A DNA stretch of 64,000 nt from Xenococcus sp. MO_188.B8 (GTDB lineage Bacteria > Cyanobacteriota > Cyanobacteriia > Cyanobacteriales > Xenococcaceae), in the NCBI GenBank assembly GCA_030065615.1, contig JASJDR010000013.1, positions 1 to 64,000 of the forward strand, written 5' to 3'. Position numbers and translations under genes: made by a program. The notes under the pieces are model-generated. The model was not told the origin of the DNA, made no database searches, and saw nothing but the letters and a program-made list of their open reading frames with translations. This document shows, piece by piece, positions 18,900 to 27,466 of the stretch (position 1 is the first letter of the stretch; the number at the start of each line of letters is the position of its first letter).

Positions 18900-19856
18900 T
18901 TGAAAATTGATTCTTCGTTTAAGAATATAATCGGTCAAAATCGAGCAATAACCTTATTGCAACAGGCAATATCTTTAAATCGTATTGCCCCAGCTTATTT
19001 GTTTGTGGGAGTTTCTGGTATTGGACGTAGTTTGGCAGCCCAAGGATTTGCCCAACTATTGCTCACTCAGAATTTGTCTGAAAAGCAGAAATCTCTGACG
19101 GTCAAGAAAATATTACATCATAATCATCCCGATTTCCGGTGGCTAGAACCGACTTATAGCGATCGCGGGGAGTTGCTAACCGTTTCTCAAGCCCTAGCTA
19201 AAGACTTGAAACGGAAAACTCCTCCCAAAATTAGGATCGAGCAAATTCGCCAACTTATTCAATTCCTCAACCGTCCTCCCCTAGAATCAGAACGATTAAT
19301 AGTCGTGATTGAAGATGCTCACACTATGGCAGAAGCACCAGCCAATGCCTTACTCAAAACTTTAGAAGAGCCAGGAAAAGCGACCTTAATCTTAATTGCA
19401 CCTAGTACCGAATCATTGCTATCTACTATTGTTTCGCGTTGCCAACCCATCCCCTTTCAGCGATTATCCCAACAGGATTTGCAGCAGGTTTTAGAAAATA
19501 CTGGAAATCAAGAAATATTAAACCATCCTGAACTCTTAAAAATTGCCCAAGGAAGTCCCGGAGAAGCGATCGCTGCTTGGTCACAGTTACAAGCTATTCC
19601 TCAAGATGTACTACAACAATTAAAACAAATTCCTAAAAATCATTTAGTAGCTTTAAGATTAGCGAAAACGATTACTCAAGAGTTAGATCTAGCCACACAA
19701 CTTTGGTTAGTAGATTACCTACAATATTGCTACTGGCAAAAAGACTATAATTCATCGACGATCAAACAATGGGAAGATACCAGAAAATATTTACTATCCT
19801 ATGTGCAACCTCGTTTAGTTTGGGAATGTACTCTTAGTAATCTAATCAATTTTTAA
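18900..19856 (+). CDS. holB: DNA polymerase III delta' subunit
   Basis: AAA+ clamp-loader subunit of 318 residues. FKNIIGQNRAITLLQQAIS opens the domain, followed by a P-loop-like GVSGIGRS in which the usual Lys is Arg, IEDAHTMAEAPANALLKTLE (Walker B region) and STIVSRC (SRC motif). The altered P-loop fits delta', which does not need to hydrolyse ATP. The start is a TTG, because no in-frame ATG lies upstream before a stop. Its 3' end overlaps the convergent sulfotransferase gene by four bases. Confidence 0.85.
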   Translation: MKIDSSFKNIIGQNRAITLLQQAISLNRIAPAYLFVGVSGIGRSLAAQGFAQLLLTQNLSEKQKSLTVKKILHHNHPDFRWLEPTYSDRGELLTVSQALAKDLKRKTPPKIRIEQIRQLIQFLNRPPLESERLIVVIEDAHTMAEAPANALLKTLEEPGKATLILIAPSTESLLSTIVSRCQPIPFQRLSQQDLQQVLENTGNQEILNHPELLKIAQGSPGEAIAAWSQLQAIPQDVLQQLKQIPKNHLVALRLAKTITQELDLATQLWLVDYLQYCYWQKDYNSSTIKQWEDTRKYLLSYVQPRLVWECTLSNLINF

Positions 19857-21496
19857 ATTGCTGCTTCAAAGGCAATTCCTTCATCAATATAGTTGGGACA
19901 ACTAGAACGAATACTATCTGCTTCAGCACCTGTGGCATAAATATAAGTTCCAGAGATCTCAGAATTTTGGAAACGAGAAAATGAGACTCCGATACCCGTT
20001 CCTGCACGATAAACATAAAAAGCAATCCCTTCATCGTTGAAAGCATTAGCTAAATTAGAATCGGCATTGATTAGATTGCGTTCTGTTTCTTCTACATATA
20101 GATAAGCTCCTGGGCGTTGATTGCTTTGAAAACGATATAAGGGAATTAAATTTTCATTTGGTGCGATCGCTGCATAAAAAGCAACACCTTCTTCGATCAA
20201 GTCAGGATAATTAGTCCGAATATTATGAGCCTCTTCTTCTGAGGCGAACAAGTAACTTCCTGGAATCTCAAGATTTTGGAAACGATATATAGGAGTATCA
20301 AGAATTTCTAACTTGTAATTTTCAGAAGAATCAATAACTTCCGATTCTTGATTTTCGGAAGAATTATGAGTCGCTGATTTTTGATTGTTAGGAAGCTCGA
20401 TATCCTCTAACTCTTGATGTTTTTGAAAAAAGACAGCGGATAATTTTTCTTGATCTAAACAGATAATATTTTTACAATAATCGTAGGCGAGCATCTTGAT
20501 ATTTTCATCTACTTCAGATATGATGTTCTTTAATTGTTCAAATTGCTGCTCCGACCAGTTGATTTCTCGTTCAGATAAGGGAAAATATGGCTTTTGATCA
20601 CAAAACGAAGCATCAAATTTATTCAATAAATATTGATTAACTTGATCTACGCCATCTCTAAATTTCTGGAATTCATTTTTATTAAGTTGAAATTTATCTC
20701 CATTTAATTTGTGAAGCTCAACAGTATCTCCGTCTTTTCTGAAAGGATTAATTTTTTCACTAATAAAAAGGGGTTGTTCTTTATTGATAAAAGAAATCAA
20801 TCTGGTTGCTTGCTCCGACATAGAATCATTAGCTCTGAAAAATTCCAAGCTAGAATAATCAGTGACCCCAATTATTTCAAAAAAATGACCAACAGGACCA
20901 TATTCATGGTGACATAGGTTTTTAAAAGAGAAAAATTCAACTTGAGGGAATACAGATTCAATAGTTTTTATTTTGGTTACTATTATACTTTCTTTTTTAT
21001 TTTGACTTCCGTTGTTATTGTGATTTAAATTTATACTTTCAAGAGAATAACCATTTTTTACCATTTCTTGTATGGAACTATTAATAGAAGAAAGAGGAGG
21101 TCTTACAACAACAATTACCCGAATATCATAACCGTAAGACTGTATTTTAGTTCTCATTTTCTCAAGTTCTGTTGCACAAAGCTTGGAAATATCTTCTCCT
21201 GATATGAGAACTTTTTCATACTCTTGGTTTAAAATATGGTTTAACTGCTCCTCATATTGTTTATTGGCTGCGCCAGGATCTACTTTCCAGCGAACATTCA
21301 TATGATATTTATCTGGCTCACTGGTGAACAAGCTATAAAATGGTATGGAATGATTTGTAATAACTCTATGGTCTAGATTAAATAATGGATAATAAAATCC
21401 CAGTTCTTCCAACTTCTCTTTATTGACAGCGCAGGTTGTTTGAATAGATGTTGTTGCGGTTTTGTGAAAACCCATGTGTATTATAAATTGTTTCAT
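19853..21496 (-). CDS. Sulfotransferase-like domain fused to three DUF5648-like repeats
   Basis: 547 residues. The N-terminus (FIIHMGFHKTATTSIQ) is a PAPS-binding P-loop of the sulfotransferase family, and IRVIVVVRPPLSSINSSIQE resembles its 3'-phosphate-binding segment (about residues 120-150). After a Ser/Glu/Asn linker, three repeats of about 47 residues end the protein. Each contains RFQN or RFQS, then G-(S/A/T)-Y-(L/I)-(F/Y), then an Ala/Glu-rich helix and EG(I/V)AF. This matches the DUF5648-type repeat, often attached to surface enzymes. No signal peptide is visible. I infer sulfation of a glycan or other surface substrate. It is a single gene flanked by repeat-bearing DNA and is a candidate for horizontal gain. 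Confidence 0.7.
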   Translation of the reverse strand: MKQFIIHMGFHKTATTSIQTTCAVNKEKLEELGFYYPLFNLDHRVITNHSIPFYSLFTSEPDKYHMNVRWKVDPGAANKQYEEQLNHILNQEYEKVLISGEDISKLCATELEKMRTKIQSYGYDIRVIVVVRPPLSSINSSIQEMVKNGYSLESINLNHNNNGSQNKKESIIVTKIKTIESVFPQVEFFSFKNLCHHEYGPVGHFFEIIGVTDYSSLEFFRANDSMSEQATRLISFINKEQPLFISEKINPFRKDGDTVELHKLNGDKFQLNKNEFQKFRDGVDQVNQYLLNKFDASFCDQKPYFPLSEREINWSEQQFEQLKNIISEVDENIKMLAYDYCKNIICLDQEKLSAVFFQKHQELEDIELPNNQKSATHNSSENQESEVIDSSENYKLEILDTPIYRFQNLEIPGSYLFASEEEAHNIRTNYPDLIEEGVAFYAAIAPNENLIPLYRFQSNQRPGAYLYVEETERNLINADSNLANAFNDEGIAFYVYRAGTGIGVSFSRFQNSEISGTYIYATGAEADSIRSSCPNYIDEGIAFEAAI

Positions 21497-22477
21497 TAAG
21501 CTCTTGAGGATATTTTTAATAAATTACTGTTAGATATATTAGAACCTTAGTCATCTAAAATACTAATAGATATCGCTCCATACTTAAAAAAAATCTTGGT
21601 GCAAAGACCAAATTAAGTAGGAGAAATTATTTCTTGGAGAATAGAATCATAGAGCTAGTAAAAACTTTTCCCTATCTTGGTACGTGTTCCCTGTCTTGAT
21701 TCGCAGAGGCTAAAGACCTTTCGTATCTACCCATTGAATATATGTGGGAATATATGGTAAGACCTGCGGTTTTTATTTGGAATGACTATACATTTAATTT
21801 TAGGACTGAGTAGCTCAACCATTCGAACTCCCATGCCGGCATTGCTTTTCCCAAACAATTCCTAACACTATAGTTTTCATCAAAGAAATTGAGTAATTTT
21901 CTTGAGGTTCTCACTGTACTTCCCCTCTGACAAAGGCAAGAGCAACTATGATGCATTAAGGCTTCTCCAAATGGCAGTTTCTTCAGCCTTTTTACCCGAT
22001 AACCTTTACCTATTTGGGGTTTGCCAGACCATAGCTCAAGGAGTCTAAATAATTTCATTAGTGCCAGACTATACAATACTGGCCAATAGTTTAACGATAT
22101 ATACAGTAATTTTACAATTCTCAATCACTTAAAAAACAATTAATATTATTTTCTAAATTCAATATATATTATAGATAGAGCATAATATATTCGCTGGGGC
22201 AATCGGAAACAAGCTACTTGCAACAGCGGTGCAATCCTTTGAATTTTGGCAAGCAAATCCAATGAGGTTTTACTCATCCTTATTATTCCGCTTGATATAA
22301 TCTTACCTTCCTAAATCCCTCCTTTAAGGAGGGACATAATTTAATATCCTCTCCTAGGGGATATAAAGAGGCAGGACGAATATCGGGAAATGCTAACTGA
22401 CCAAGAGACACGCACCAACAAAGTAGCAAAAAGCTTGAGTAGCGACTTACATTGTCCCATGTATGGAGGTGACAATC
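21497..22477. other. Long intergenic region with repeats and hairpins
   Basis: No supported gene. A 112-codon minus-strand frame at 21786-22124 has no recognised pattern. A degraded copy of the dispersed repeat (CTTGGTACGTGTTCCCT) lies near 21678. A hairpin related to the ATGAG-TAAAA-CTCAT stem is at 22260-22279. A perfect palindrome TCCCTCCTTTAAGGAGGGA is at about 22316-22334. Just before the next gene, ATTGTC (22451-22456) can pair with GACAAT (22471-22476) around its GGAGGT ribosome site. Confidence 0.5.
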
Positions 22478-22876
22478 ATGGATTCCCAATTTTTCAGCAG
22501 CACAGTCAAAACTACCGTCAGTTTACTATTGATGGGATTAGCAGGGCTTTCGACAACGCCTGCTATGGCGCAAGAGGAAGTTCCTACTACCGAGGGCCAA
22601 GTTCAGCAGCTAGAAGAAGTTATCATTCCTAAAGGCACAATTCAACAGCTAGAGGGAGTTGAGGCTAGAACAGTGTCTGAATCACCTTGGGCTGTTGGTG
22701 GGGATTTTAATAACGATTCCGAAATTGACCCAGCTTATCTTGACTTAGATTATGAAGCAAAGTATTCCATATTCGGTTTAGAAGTAAGAGTTAATCCTCA
22801 CAGTGAAGACTGGGTGCATCTTAATCATGGAGATGGAACTAGAGGTTACTCCGAAATTGTTCTGGTTCGATTTTAA
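22478..22876 (+). CDS. Secreted protein of unknown function
   Basis: 132 residues. The start at 22478 is chosen because GGAGGT lies seven bases before it. A signal peptide is clear (hydrophobic segment about 10-28, probable cleavage AMA-Q). The mature protein has a short internal repeat (VQQLEEVIIPKGTIQQLEGV) and an acidic C-terminal part with DFNNDSEIDPAYLDLDYEAK. No family recognised. It may bind calcium through the Asp/Asn-rich stretch, which is only a guess. Confidence 0.6.
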   Translation: MDSQFFSSTVKTTVSLLLMGLAGLSTTPAMAQEEVPTTEGQVQQLEEVIIPKGTIQQLEGVEARTVSESPWAVGGDFNNDSEIDPAYLDLDYEAKYSIFGLEVRVNPHSEDWVHLNHGDGTRGYSEIVLVRF

Positions 22877-22932
22877 AATCGTGATCAGTAGTTGAAGAAT
22901 TATTGATTTTGGATGTCGATAAATCTATTAAT

Positions 22933-22960
22933 GTAGAGACTTAGGAGCTTACGTCTCTAC
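22933..22960. repeat. Perfect-arm hairpin after the secreted-protein gene
   Basis: GTAGAGAC (22933-22940) and GTCTCTAC (22953-22960) form an 8-bp stem with a 12-base loop, 57 bases after the stop codon. It has no following T run, so it is more likely a dispersed palindrome than a terminator. Confidence 0.5.
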
Positions 22961-23259
22961 AGCGTATCTGATTGCGTGGCAAAAGAATTTAATAGGTCTA
23001 AATTAACAAGATTATATTGTACTTGCGAGATCGCGTCAGCGACTACCGAAGATCTCCCTAATGGAGCTAGCTGGGGGATTAGAGTTGAACATATAAGATT
23101 AAATTAATTTTTATGTATTATCTAATACATAAAGTCTTTTTGTTATATGTTTATAAGTAGGAGGCTCATCAGGATTACTGAGCTCCATATTCTCTAATCT
23201 CTAAGATTTTGAGGGGAGAAGATTTTGAAGTAAAAAGTTTTCTTAACTAGGTTGTCGCC

Positions 23260-23685
23260 ATGCTCGAAGCTAAACTAGATTTTTGTGCCAGTCTCCTCTA
23301 TCACTGGATTGAATTACATAGTGGTACCAATAAAACAATCACTTTTAATCTAGATAATTTCCAAACTTGGACTGGTGAATTTTTAGAACATAAAGCGAGT
23401 CGAGATGAGATACAGACTGCTTTATTTGAATTACAGAATTTTGATTTGATTACTGTTGAAGGGAATGAAATTAGTTTACGCGATCGCATAAGTAAATTTC
23501 AGCCTCAAATTGAATCATTGCCTACTTTTCCCTTAACTCGTAGTAAAAATAATTATCCTTGGCTGGGGGCAGTCATTCTAATTCTATGTTTTTTAGGATT
23601 GGGTTTAGGCTCTATGTTGTTTCCTGCTAACACAAATCAACAAAATAGAGAAAACATTGAAAACCTTGACAACATTGGACATTAA
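23260..23685 (+). CDS. Small C-terminally anchored protein, unknown
   Basis: 141 residues. The first ~85 are predicted helical and resemble a small winged-helix-like fold (WTGEFLEHKASRDEIQTALFELQNFDLITVEGNEISL). A single membrane helix follows near the C-terminus (WLGAVILILCFLGLGLGSML), with a short polar tail. The probable topology is a cytosolic domain with a tail anchor. No family name can be given. Confidence 0.6.
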   Translation: MLEAKLDFCASLLYHWIELHSGTNKTITFNLDNFQTWTGEFLEHKASRDEIQTALFELQNFDLITVEGNEISLRDRISKFQPQIESLPTFPLTRSKNNYPWLGAVILILCFLGLGLGSMLFPANTNQQNRENIENLDNIGH

Positions 23686-23940
23686 ACATTGATCTTTTTA
23701 CTTTCGAGCTAGGGTCTAGTCTAATTTTGAAAACAGTTATCTTTGTTCTTTATCAGCTATACTTCCATTTAAAAGAAATATCTTAAGCGTATTGACAGAT
23801 AACGACAAAAATGTAACAATGATTACAGAAATCAAACAATCGTTCATCTTTCAAGAACTTAATCAAGAGAGACGGAAGTAGGGGATAACCCGAAGGAACG
23901 CGCCTCATTATAATCACGCTAAATTCTGGAGGCGAACCTT

Positions 23941-24117
23941 ATGAAACTTTCTTATCGCGGAATACAATACAATCAAGAACCTAACGCAGTAAATGTGCAT
24001 TCTGGTAGAGTTGTAGGCAAATATCGAGGAGCCGATTGGCAAGCTCATAACTTAGAGAGAGTACCTGTAAGACAATCTCATCCCCATTTAACTTATCGCG
24101 GTGTTAGCTACAGATAG
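23941..24117 (+). CDS. DUF4278 small protein
   Basis: 58 codons. It opens MKLSYRGIQYN, contains VVGKYRGADWQ and ends HLTYRGVSYR, the pattern of the DUF4278 family of short cyanobacterial proteins. GGAGG lies 11 bases upstream of the ATG. The terminator-like hairpin at 24174-24198 follows, so it is probably a one-gene transcript. Function unknown, though members are often stress-responsive. Confidence 0.82.
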   Translation: MKLSYRGIQYNQEPNAVNVHSGRVVGKYRGADWQAHNLERVPVRQSHPHLTYRGVSYR

Positions 24118-24173
24118 TTCTTCTGTCGCAAATCAAAAGATTTCAAGATTTAATTTTTATACCACCTTAAATG

Positions 24174-24198
24174 CCATGGCTTATCACCATGGTTTTTT
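24174..24198 (+). terminator. Rho-independent terminator after the DUF4278 gene
   Basis: CCATGG (24174-24179), loop CTTATCA, CCATGG (24187-24192), then TTTTTT. It is 57 bases downstream of the stop codon. Confidence 0.7.
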
Positions 24199-24280
24199 AT
24201 GGAAGGCTCTCAAAGTTTTAGGAGCAAACCCTATCACGTAGCGCCAGGGTTCGCCTGATCTCATTATAAGATAGAGGGCG

Positions 24281-24577
24281 TTAATGAATTGTTTCCGAGC
24301 GAATTTCGGCTAAGATTTGGGAAATTTCTGCTTCCGATTGAATATGCTGAGACAAAACTTGTTTAGTAACTTCTAAGACTCGATTAGAAAATAATTTGGC
24401 TAAATCTTGTCTTAGTTCTTGCCCAATATAAAATTTGAGTAAGGCTTCAACAGACATATCTCGACTAGCCGCAACTTTTTTGAGAGATTCCAAAGTATCT
24501 GTGGGAATTTCCAGGGATACTGTTTCTTTAGGGCGAGAATGCAATTGTAATGTATATTCTGGTTCAGGCTTGTTCAT
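24281..24577 (-). CDS. BrnT-associated antitoxin-like protein (ribbon-helix-helix type)
   Basis: 98 residues from MNKPEPEYTL; a longer start at 24592 is possible but would overlap the toxin reading frame further. TVSLEIPTDTLESLKKVAAS followed by MSVEALLKFYIGQ fits a ribbon-helix-helix DNA-binding antitoxin that represses its own operon. The ATG overlaps the stop of the brnT remnant, the usual toxin-then-antitoxin order. The frame is intact although its toxin gene is dead. Confidence 0.7.
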   Translation of the reverse strand: MNKPEPEYTLQLHSRPKETVSLEIPTDTLESLKKVAASRDMSVEALLKFYIGQELRQDLAKLFSNRVLEVTKQVLSQHIQSEAEISQILAEIRSETIH

Positions 24578-24971
24578 AGAGTTTCCTTTCATTCCGAGTA
24601 GCAGGGCGAGCAGAAATTATGCGGTTGCGCTTACCTCTTTCAAGATAAACAACTAACAAGAGACGTTACTCTTTAGAGTAACCAAGAATAAACTCTCGTC
24701 TTTCACTATTAGAAAGCTTCTGCGGAATATAGCAATCCTATGTGAGTCATGAAAACCGATAGTAGTGTGAGTATCTTGCTCACGCGAGCGAGACGCTCGC
24801 ACTTTTTCACAAATGATTTAGGATTGCTATAGCATCAGCAATTTGATAGAAAGGATCAAAGAAAACCTCTGCTGCTTCTTCAAAGGTAATACCATATTTG
24901 TCAAAATTACTCTGGGCTTTGTTACTATCCCACTCAAATTCAACGTCTTGCAGTTGATAAACAATATTCAT
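24564..24971 (-). pseudogene. brnT: Disrupted BrnT-type toxin gene
   Basis: Reading on the minus strand, the N-terminal half (FEWDSNKAQSNFDKYGITF, then EEAAEVFFDPFYQIADA) and the C-terminal half (RLLLVVYLERGKRNRIISAR, then PATRNERKLYE) match the BrnT ribonuclease toxin family. They are separated by the inserted element at 24728-24831, which brings in a stop. Independently, the codon expected to be Gln after GYSKE is TAA. Removing the insert with one copy of its TA target joins the two halves in frame, leaving only this nonsense codon. Confidence 0.85.
24728..24831. mobile_element. MITE-like element inserted in brnT
   Basis: Terminal inverted repeats TAGCAATCCTA and TAGGATTGCTA are flanked by TA on both sides, as expected for an IS630/Tc1-mariner-type element with a TA target duplication. 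Internal palindromes GTGAG/CTCAC and GCGAGCG-aga-CGCTCGC are present. There is no coding capacity, so any movement would need a transposase from elsewhere. Confidence 0.8.
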
Positions 24972-25201
24972 GGATTTATTCTATTGCCATGATCGCTTTT
25001 TTGAGAAAAACCTCGGTTAAAAGCAGTCGCTTTGTATCGTGCGATCGCGTAAACTGATCTCATCCTTAATGATTATCTCGCGAAATTTTCTCTTGAATTG
25101 CCTTTTCCATGATGCGAATATTTTCTTCAATTGGGATACCTTCTTCGGTGCAAACAGAAGGATATCATCTAACTTCTACTCCTGGTGGAACACGAGATTA
25201 A
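24972..25201. other. Spacer with possible gene remnant
   Basis: A minus-strand stretch near 25066-25150 reads CTEEGIPIEENIRIMEKAIQ and continues to a stop, with no start in frame. It looks like the tail of a lost small gene but cannot be assigned. Confidence 0.3.
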
Positions 25202-25522
25202 TCATTCACATCCAGAAGCAGGATTCATCGTGGCATTACGCCGTAAATCTGCTAAATACTGCTCTATAACAACAAATTGCGGTAAATTCAAACTATAGTA
25301 CATCCAACGTCCTGACTGACGAGCACGAATTAATTTTGCTTCTTTGAGAGTTTTGAGATGGAAAGATAACTTAGATTGACTTACGTTCAAGCGATCGCAT
25401 AATTCACAAACACATAATTCCTGTTTTTGGAGTAGCTCCACGATCGCCAACCTTAAAGGATCGGATAAACCATGACAACCTGCCATAATAAGAATTGTAT
25501 CGGGGGATGAACTAACTACCAT
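25202..25522 (-). CDS. arsR: ArsR-family transcriptional regulator (arsenite-type site)
   Basis: 106 residues with a winged helix-turn-helix (about residues 20-90: LSDPLRLAIVELLQ, NVSQSKLSFHLKTLKEAKLI, GRWMYYSLN). ELCVCEL at about residues 35-41 matches the ELCVCDL metal-binding motif of As(III)/Sb(III)-sensing ArsR proteins, and another Cys lies near the C-terminus (SGCE). No arsB, arsC or acr3 gene is nearby. The tnpB element sits 29 bases upstream of its start and may have separated it from its promoter or partners. Confidence 0.85.
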   Translation of the reverse strand: MVVSSSPDTILIMAGCHGLSDPLRLAIVELLQKQELCVCELCDRLNVSQSKLSFHLKTLKEAKLIRARQSGRWMYYSLNLPQFVVIEQYLADLRRNATMNPASGCE

Positions 25523-25550
25523 CAGGTTTTACTAAAGCAACATCCCCATT

Positions 25551-25650
25551 TTGACATACTCCCCAGCCTAAAAGCGTGGGGATTCTAGTACCTCACGATA
25601 CTAGTTTTCTGCTTCTATCTGTGCTAACTAGAATATCGTTGCCGATACTC
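25551..25650 (-). ncRNA. Probable 3' part of the TnpB guide RNA (reRNA/omegaRNA)
   Basis: In this family the guide RNA scaffold comes from the end of tnpB and the right end, and the guide is copied from the flanking DNA. The hairpin at 25561-25583 and the terminal GTCAA fit. The guide would start at 25550 and read on the minus strand as AATGGGGATGTTGC, running towards arsR. The 5' limit is not determined. Confidence 0.35.
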
Positions 25651-26834
25651 CCCGTCGCATCCAGTCCACAGACATTTTGGAACACGCTATGCCCTAGCGC
25701 GTTTACACCACGATTCCTAATTTCTTGAGCGGCAGCTACATCTCTGGTGGTGGTGTATCCACAATCAATACAATTATGTACTCTGACATCTAAAGTCTTC
25801 TTCCCAGTATGCGCTCCACAATTGGGACAAGTTTGAGAAGTTCCATTTTTATCTATCTTGGCAAAGTAAGTATCCGTTTTCCAACAAACCCATTGCAAGA
25901 TATTCACAAACTGACCAAAACCAGCATCTGCTGAAGAACTAGAAAGCATTCCTCTAGCCCAAATAACAAAATTAAGATCTTCGAAAAATATCATGCCAGC
26001 TCCTGCACAAAGTTGATGGGCTAACTTAAAATGCCAATCCTTTCTAGTATCAGAGATTCTTTGATGTAACCTAGCTATTTTCTGGTTGAGCTTCTGTCGA
26101 TTATTTGAACCCTTTTGCTTGTTCCTTAATCTACGTTGCAGCAATTTCAGCTTGCGCTGTAATGTTTTAAGGAATCGAGGTCGCTTAATCTCTTGGCCGT
26201 CACTAGTTACTACAAACTTATCAAAGCCCAAATCCAAACCTCTGGGATGTCCATGAGGTAAAGGATTAGCAACTGTAACATCTAACTGTAGTGACAAGAT
26301 AACAAAATAACCAGAGGCTTTTCTAACTATTCTTGCTTGCTTCGGAGTAAAACCATCAGGAATGGGACGAGACATTCTCCACCTAACTTCTTTTAGCCCT
26401 GGAAGCTTAATGGTTTTGGTGCTTATGGGATTTTTGCCTAACTGAGGAAAGACAAAAGAACGCATCCGATATTTATTCTTAAAGCGCGGCAGTCCAAATC
26501 CCCTAGCTTTCATGTCATCCCAAGCTCTATCTAATGTTCTTAATGTCTGTTGTAGAACCTGTGAATGAACTGATTTCAGTATAGGATGTTGTTTCTTAGC
26601 CTCAGTCAGTTGTTTGGCTTGACGATGATAGTTCGGAAATGGCTCATCAACAGGAATAATGTATTCTTTTTCAATTGAGCAAGCATTCAGAGGAGACTTA
26701 CGAGAAGCACACCAGTCTTTGCGCTGTCTCAGCGCAAAATTCCACACAGAACTACAAACATCTAGCGTTTGCTCTATGATGTCAATTTGCTCTATTGTGG
26801 GCTCTAGTTTGTACTCGTAGTTCATTGTTAGCAT
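25593..26834 (-). CDS. tnpB: TnpB RNA-guided nuclease
   Basis: 413 residues and apparently intact. The three RuvC acidic residues are present: Asp in GLDLGFDKFVV (about 197), Glu in MIFFEDLNFV (about 286) and Asp in TTTRDVAAAQEI (about 371). The zinc finger between the second and third motifs has CPNCG and CIDCG. The N-terminal helix-turn-helix-like region (NYEYKLEPTIEQIDIIEQTL) is normal. TnpB proteins use a guide RNA to cut donor sites and so retain the element. An internal start at 26825 is possible. Confidence 0.9.
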   Translation of the reverse strand: MLTMNYEYKLEPTIEQIDIIEQTLDVCSSVWNFALRQRKDWCASRKSPLNACSIEKEYIIPVDEPFPNYHRQAKQLTEAKKQHPILKSVHSQVLQQTLRTLDRAWDDMKARGFGLPRFKNKYRMRSFVFPQLGKNPISTKTIKLPGLKEVRWRMSRPIPDGFTPKQARIVRKASGYFVILSLQLDVTVANPLPHGHPRGLDLGFDKFVVTSDGQEIKRPRFLKTLQRKLKLLQRRLRNKQKGSNNRQKLNQKIARLHQRISDTRKDWHFKLAHQLCAGAGMIFFEDLNFVIWARGMLSSSSADAGFGQFVNILQWVCWKTDTYFAKIDKNGTSQTCPNCGAHTGKKTLDVRVHNCIDCGYTTTRDVAAAQEIRNRGVNALGHSVFQNVCGLDATGSIGNDILVSTDRSRKLVS

Positions 26835-26996
26835 GCCAATATTTTACCTTACATACGGTACAATATTGTGTAAAATTAATATTAACTATACTTAATTTAG
26901 CCTTACGCTTTGAAGGACAAGGTTTTAGACCCGTGAGCATAAGGATAAGTAATAAAAATACTTGGCAAACCGCTAATCATCAATTAATCATTAATT

Positions 26997-27398
26997 ATGA
27001 GTGTTACTGATTCCCCAAATTCCGTCAATTATCCTCAAGCTACTATATTTAGAGCAACCAGAGCCTTATCCTGCTCTCCCTTTAAGTTAAACCTATTTAC
27101 GGCCATGCAGAACCAGGGTATTTCCTTACAAATTATTGCGGGAGAGCCAGGAATTAACAAAAACTATGTCACGAAAAACCTCACAGAAAATCAAGCAGAA
27201 TCTTATCTTGTGTGGTTGATTAATGTCGGACTATTAAGGCGAGAAGTAGATGGACAGGGGCTTACAGACAGTTTTCGCCTTACCCCACTAGGAAGACAAC
27301 TGATTGCCCAATGGGAATCTGGAGGTGATTTTCCCACACCTAAGCTCAAAGATAGACTCTACAATTTTATCAATCGTTGGTTACAATGGTCACTTTAA
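26997..27398 (+). CDS. Npun_F0494-like conserved cyanobacterial protein
   Basis: 133 residues. The region LSCSPFKLNLFTAMQNQGIS, later ESYLVWLINVGLLRREVDGQ and then SFRLTPLGRQLIAQW read like a winged-helix domain without an obvious DNA-contact helix. It resembles the family annotated after Npun_F0494 in Nostoc, by memory of its pattern only. It lies 69 bases before cobQ on the same strand and may be co-transcribed. Confidence 0.6.
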   Translation: MSVTDSPNSVNYPQATIFRATRALSCSPFKLNLFTAMQNQGISLQIIAGEPGINKNYVTKNLTENQAESYLVWLINVGLLRREVDGQGLTDSFRLTPLGRQLIAQWESGGDFPTPKLKDRLYNFINRWLQWSL

Positions 27399-27466
27399 AT
27401 ATAGCTGTATATGATTGCTATAACAGACAGTAAGTGTCTGAGTGTCTTGCATTAAGGGAAATATAG

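Larger units (their letters stand above)
25551..26880 (-). mobile_element. tnpB-only IS200/IS605-type element
   Basis: The right end is recognisable on the minus strand: about 8 bases after the tnpB stop, GAATCCCCACGC...TGGGGAGTATGTCAA forms the subterminal hairpin and end typical of this family (25551-25585). The left end is placed only roughly, in the AT-rich stretch with ACAATATTGT upstream of tnpB. There is no tnpA, so it can move only with a transposase in trans. Confidence 0.75.

Noticed and set aside
21786-22124. 112-codon minus-strand frame
   Set aside because: Composition is unlike a protein gene here, with scattered Cys/Trp and no domain pattern; no ribosome site.
27399-27466. Cobalamin riboswitch before cobQ
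   Set aside because: The gap is only 68 bases and shows no B12-box-like sequence.
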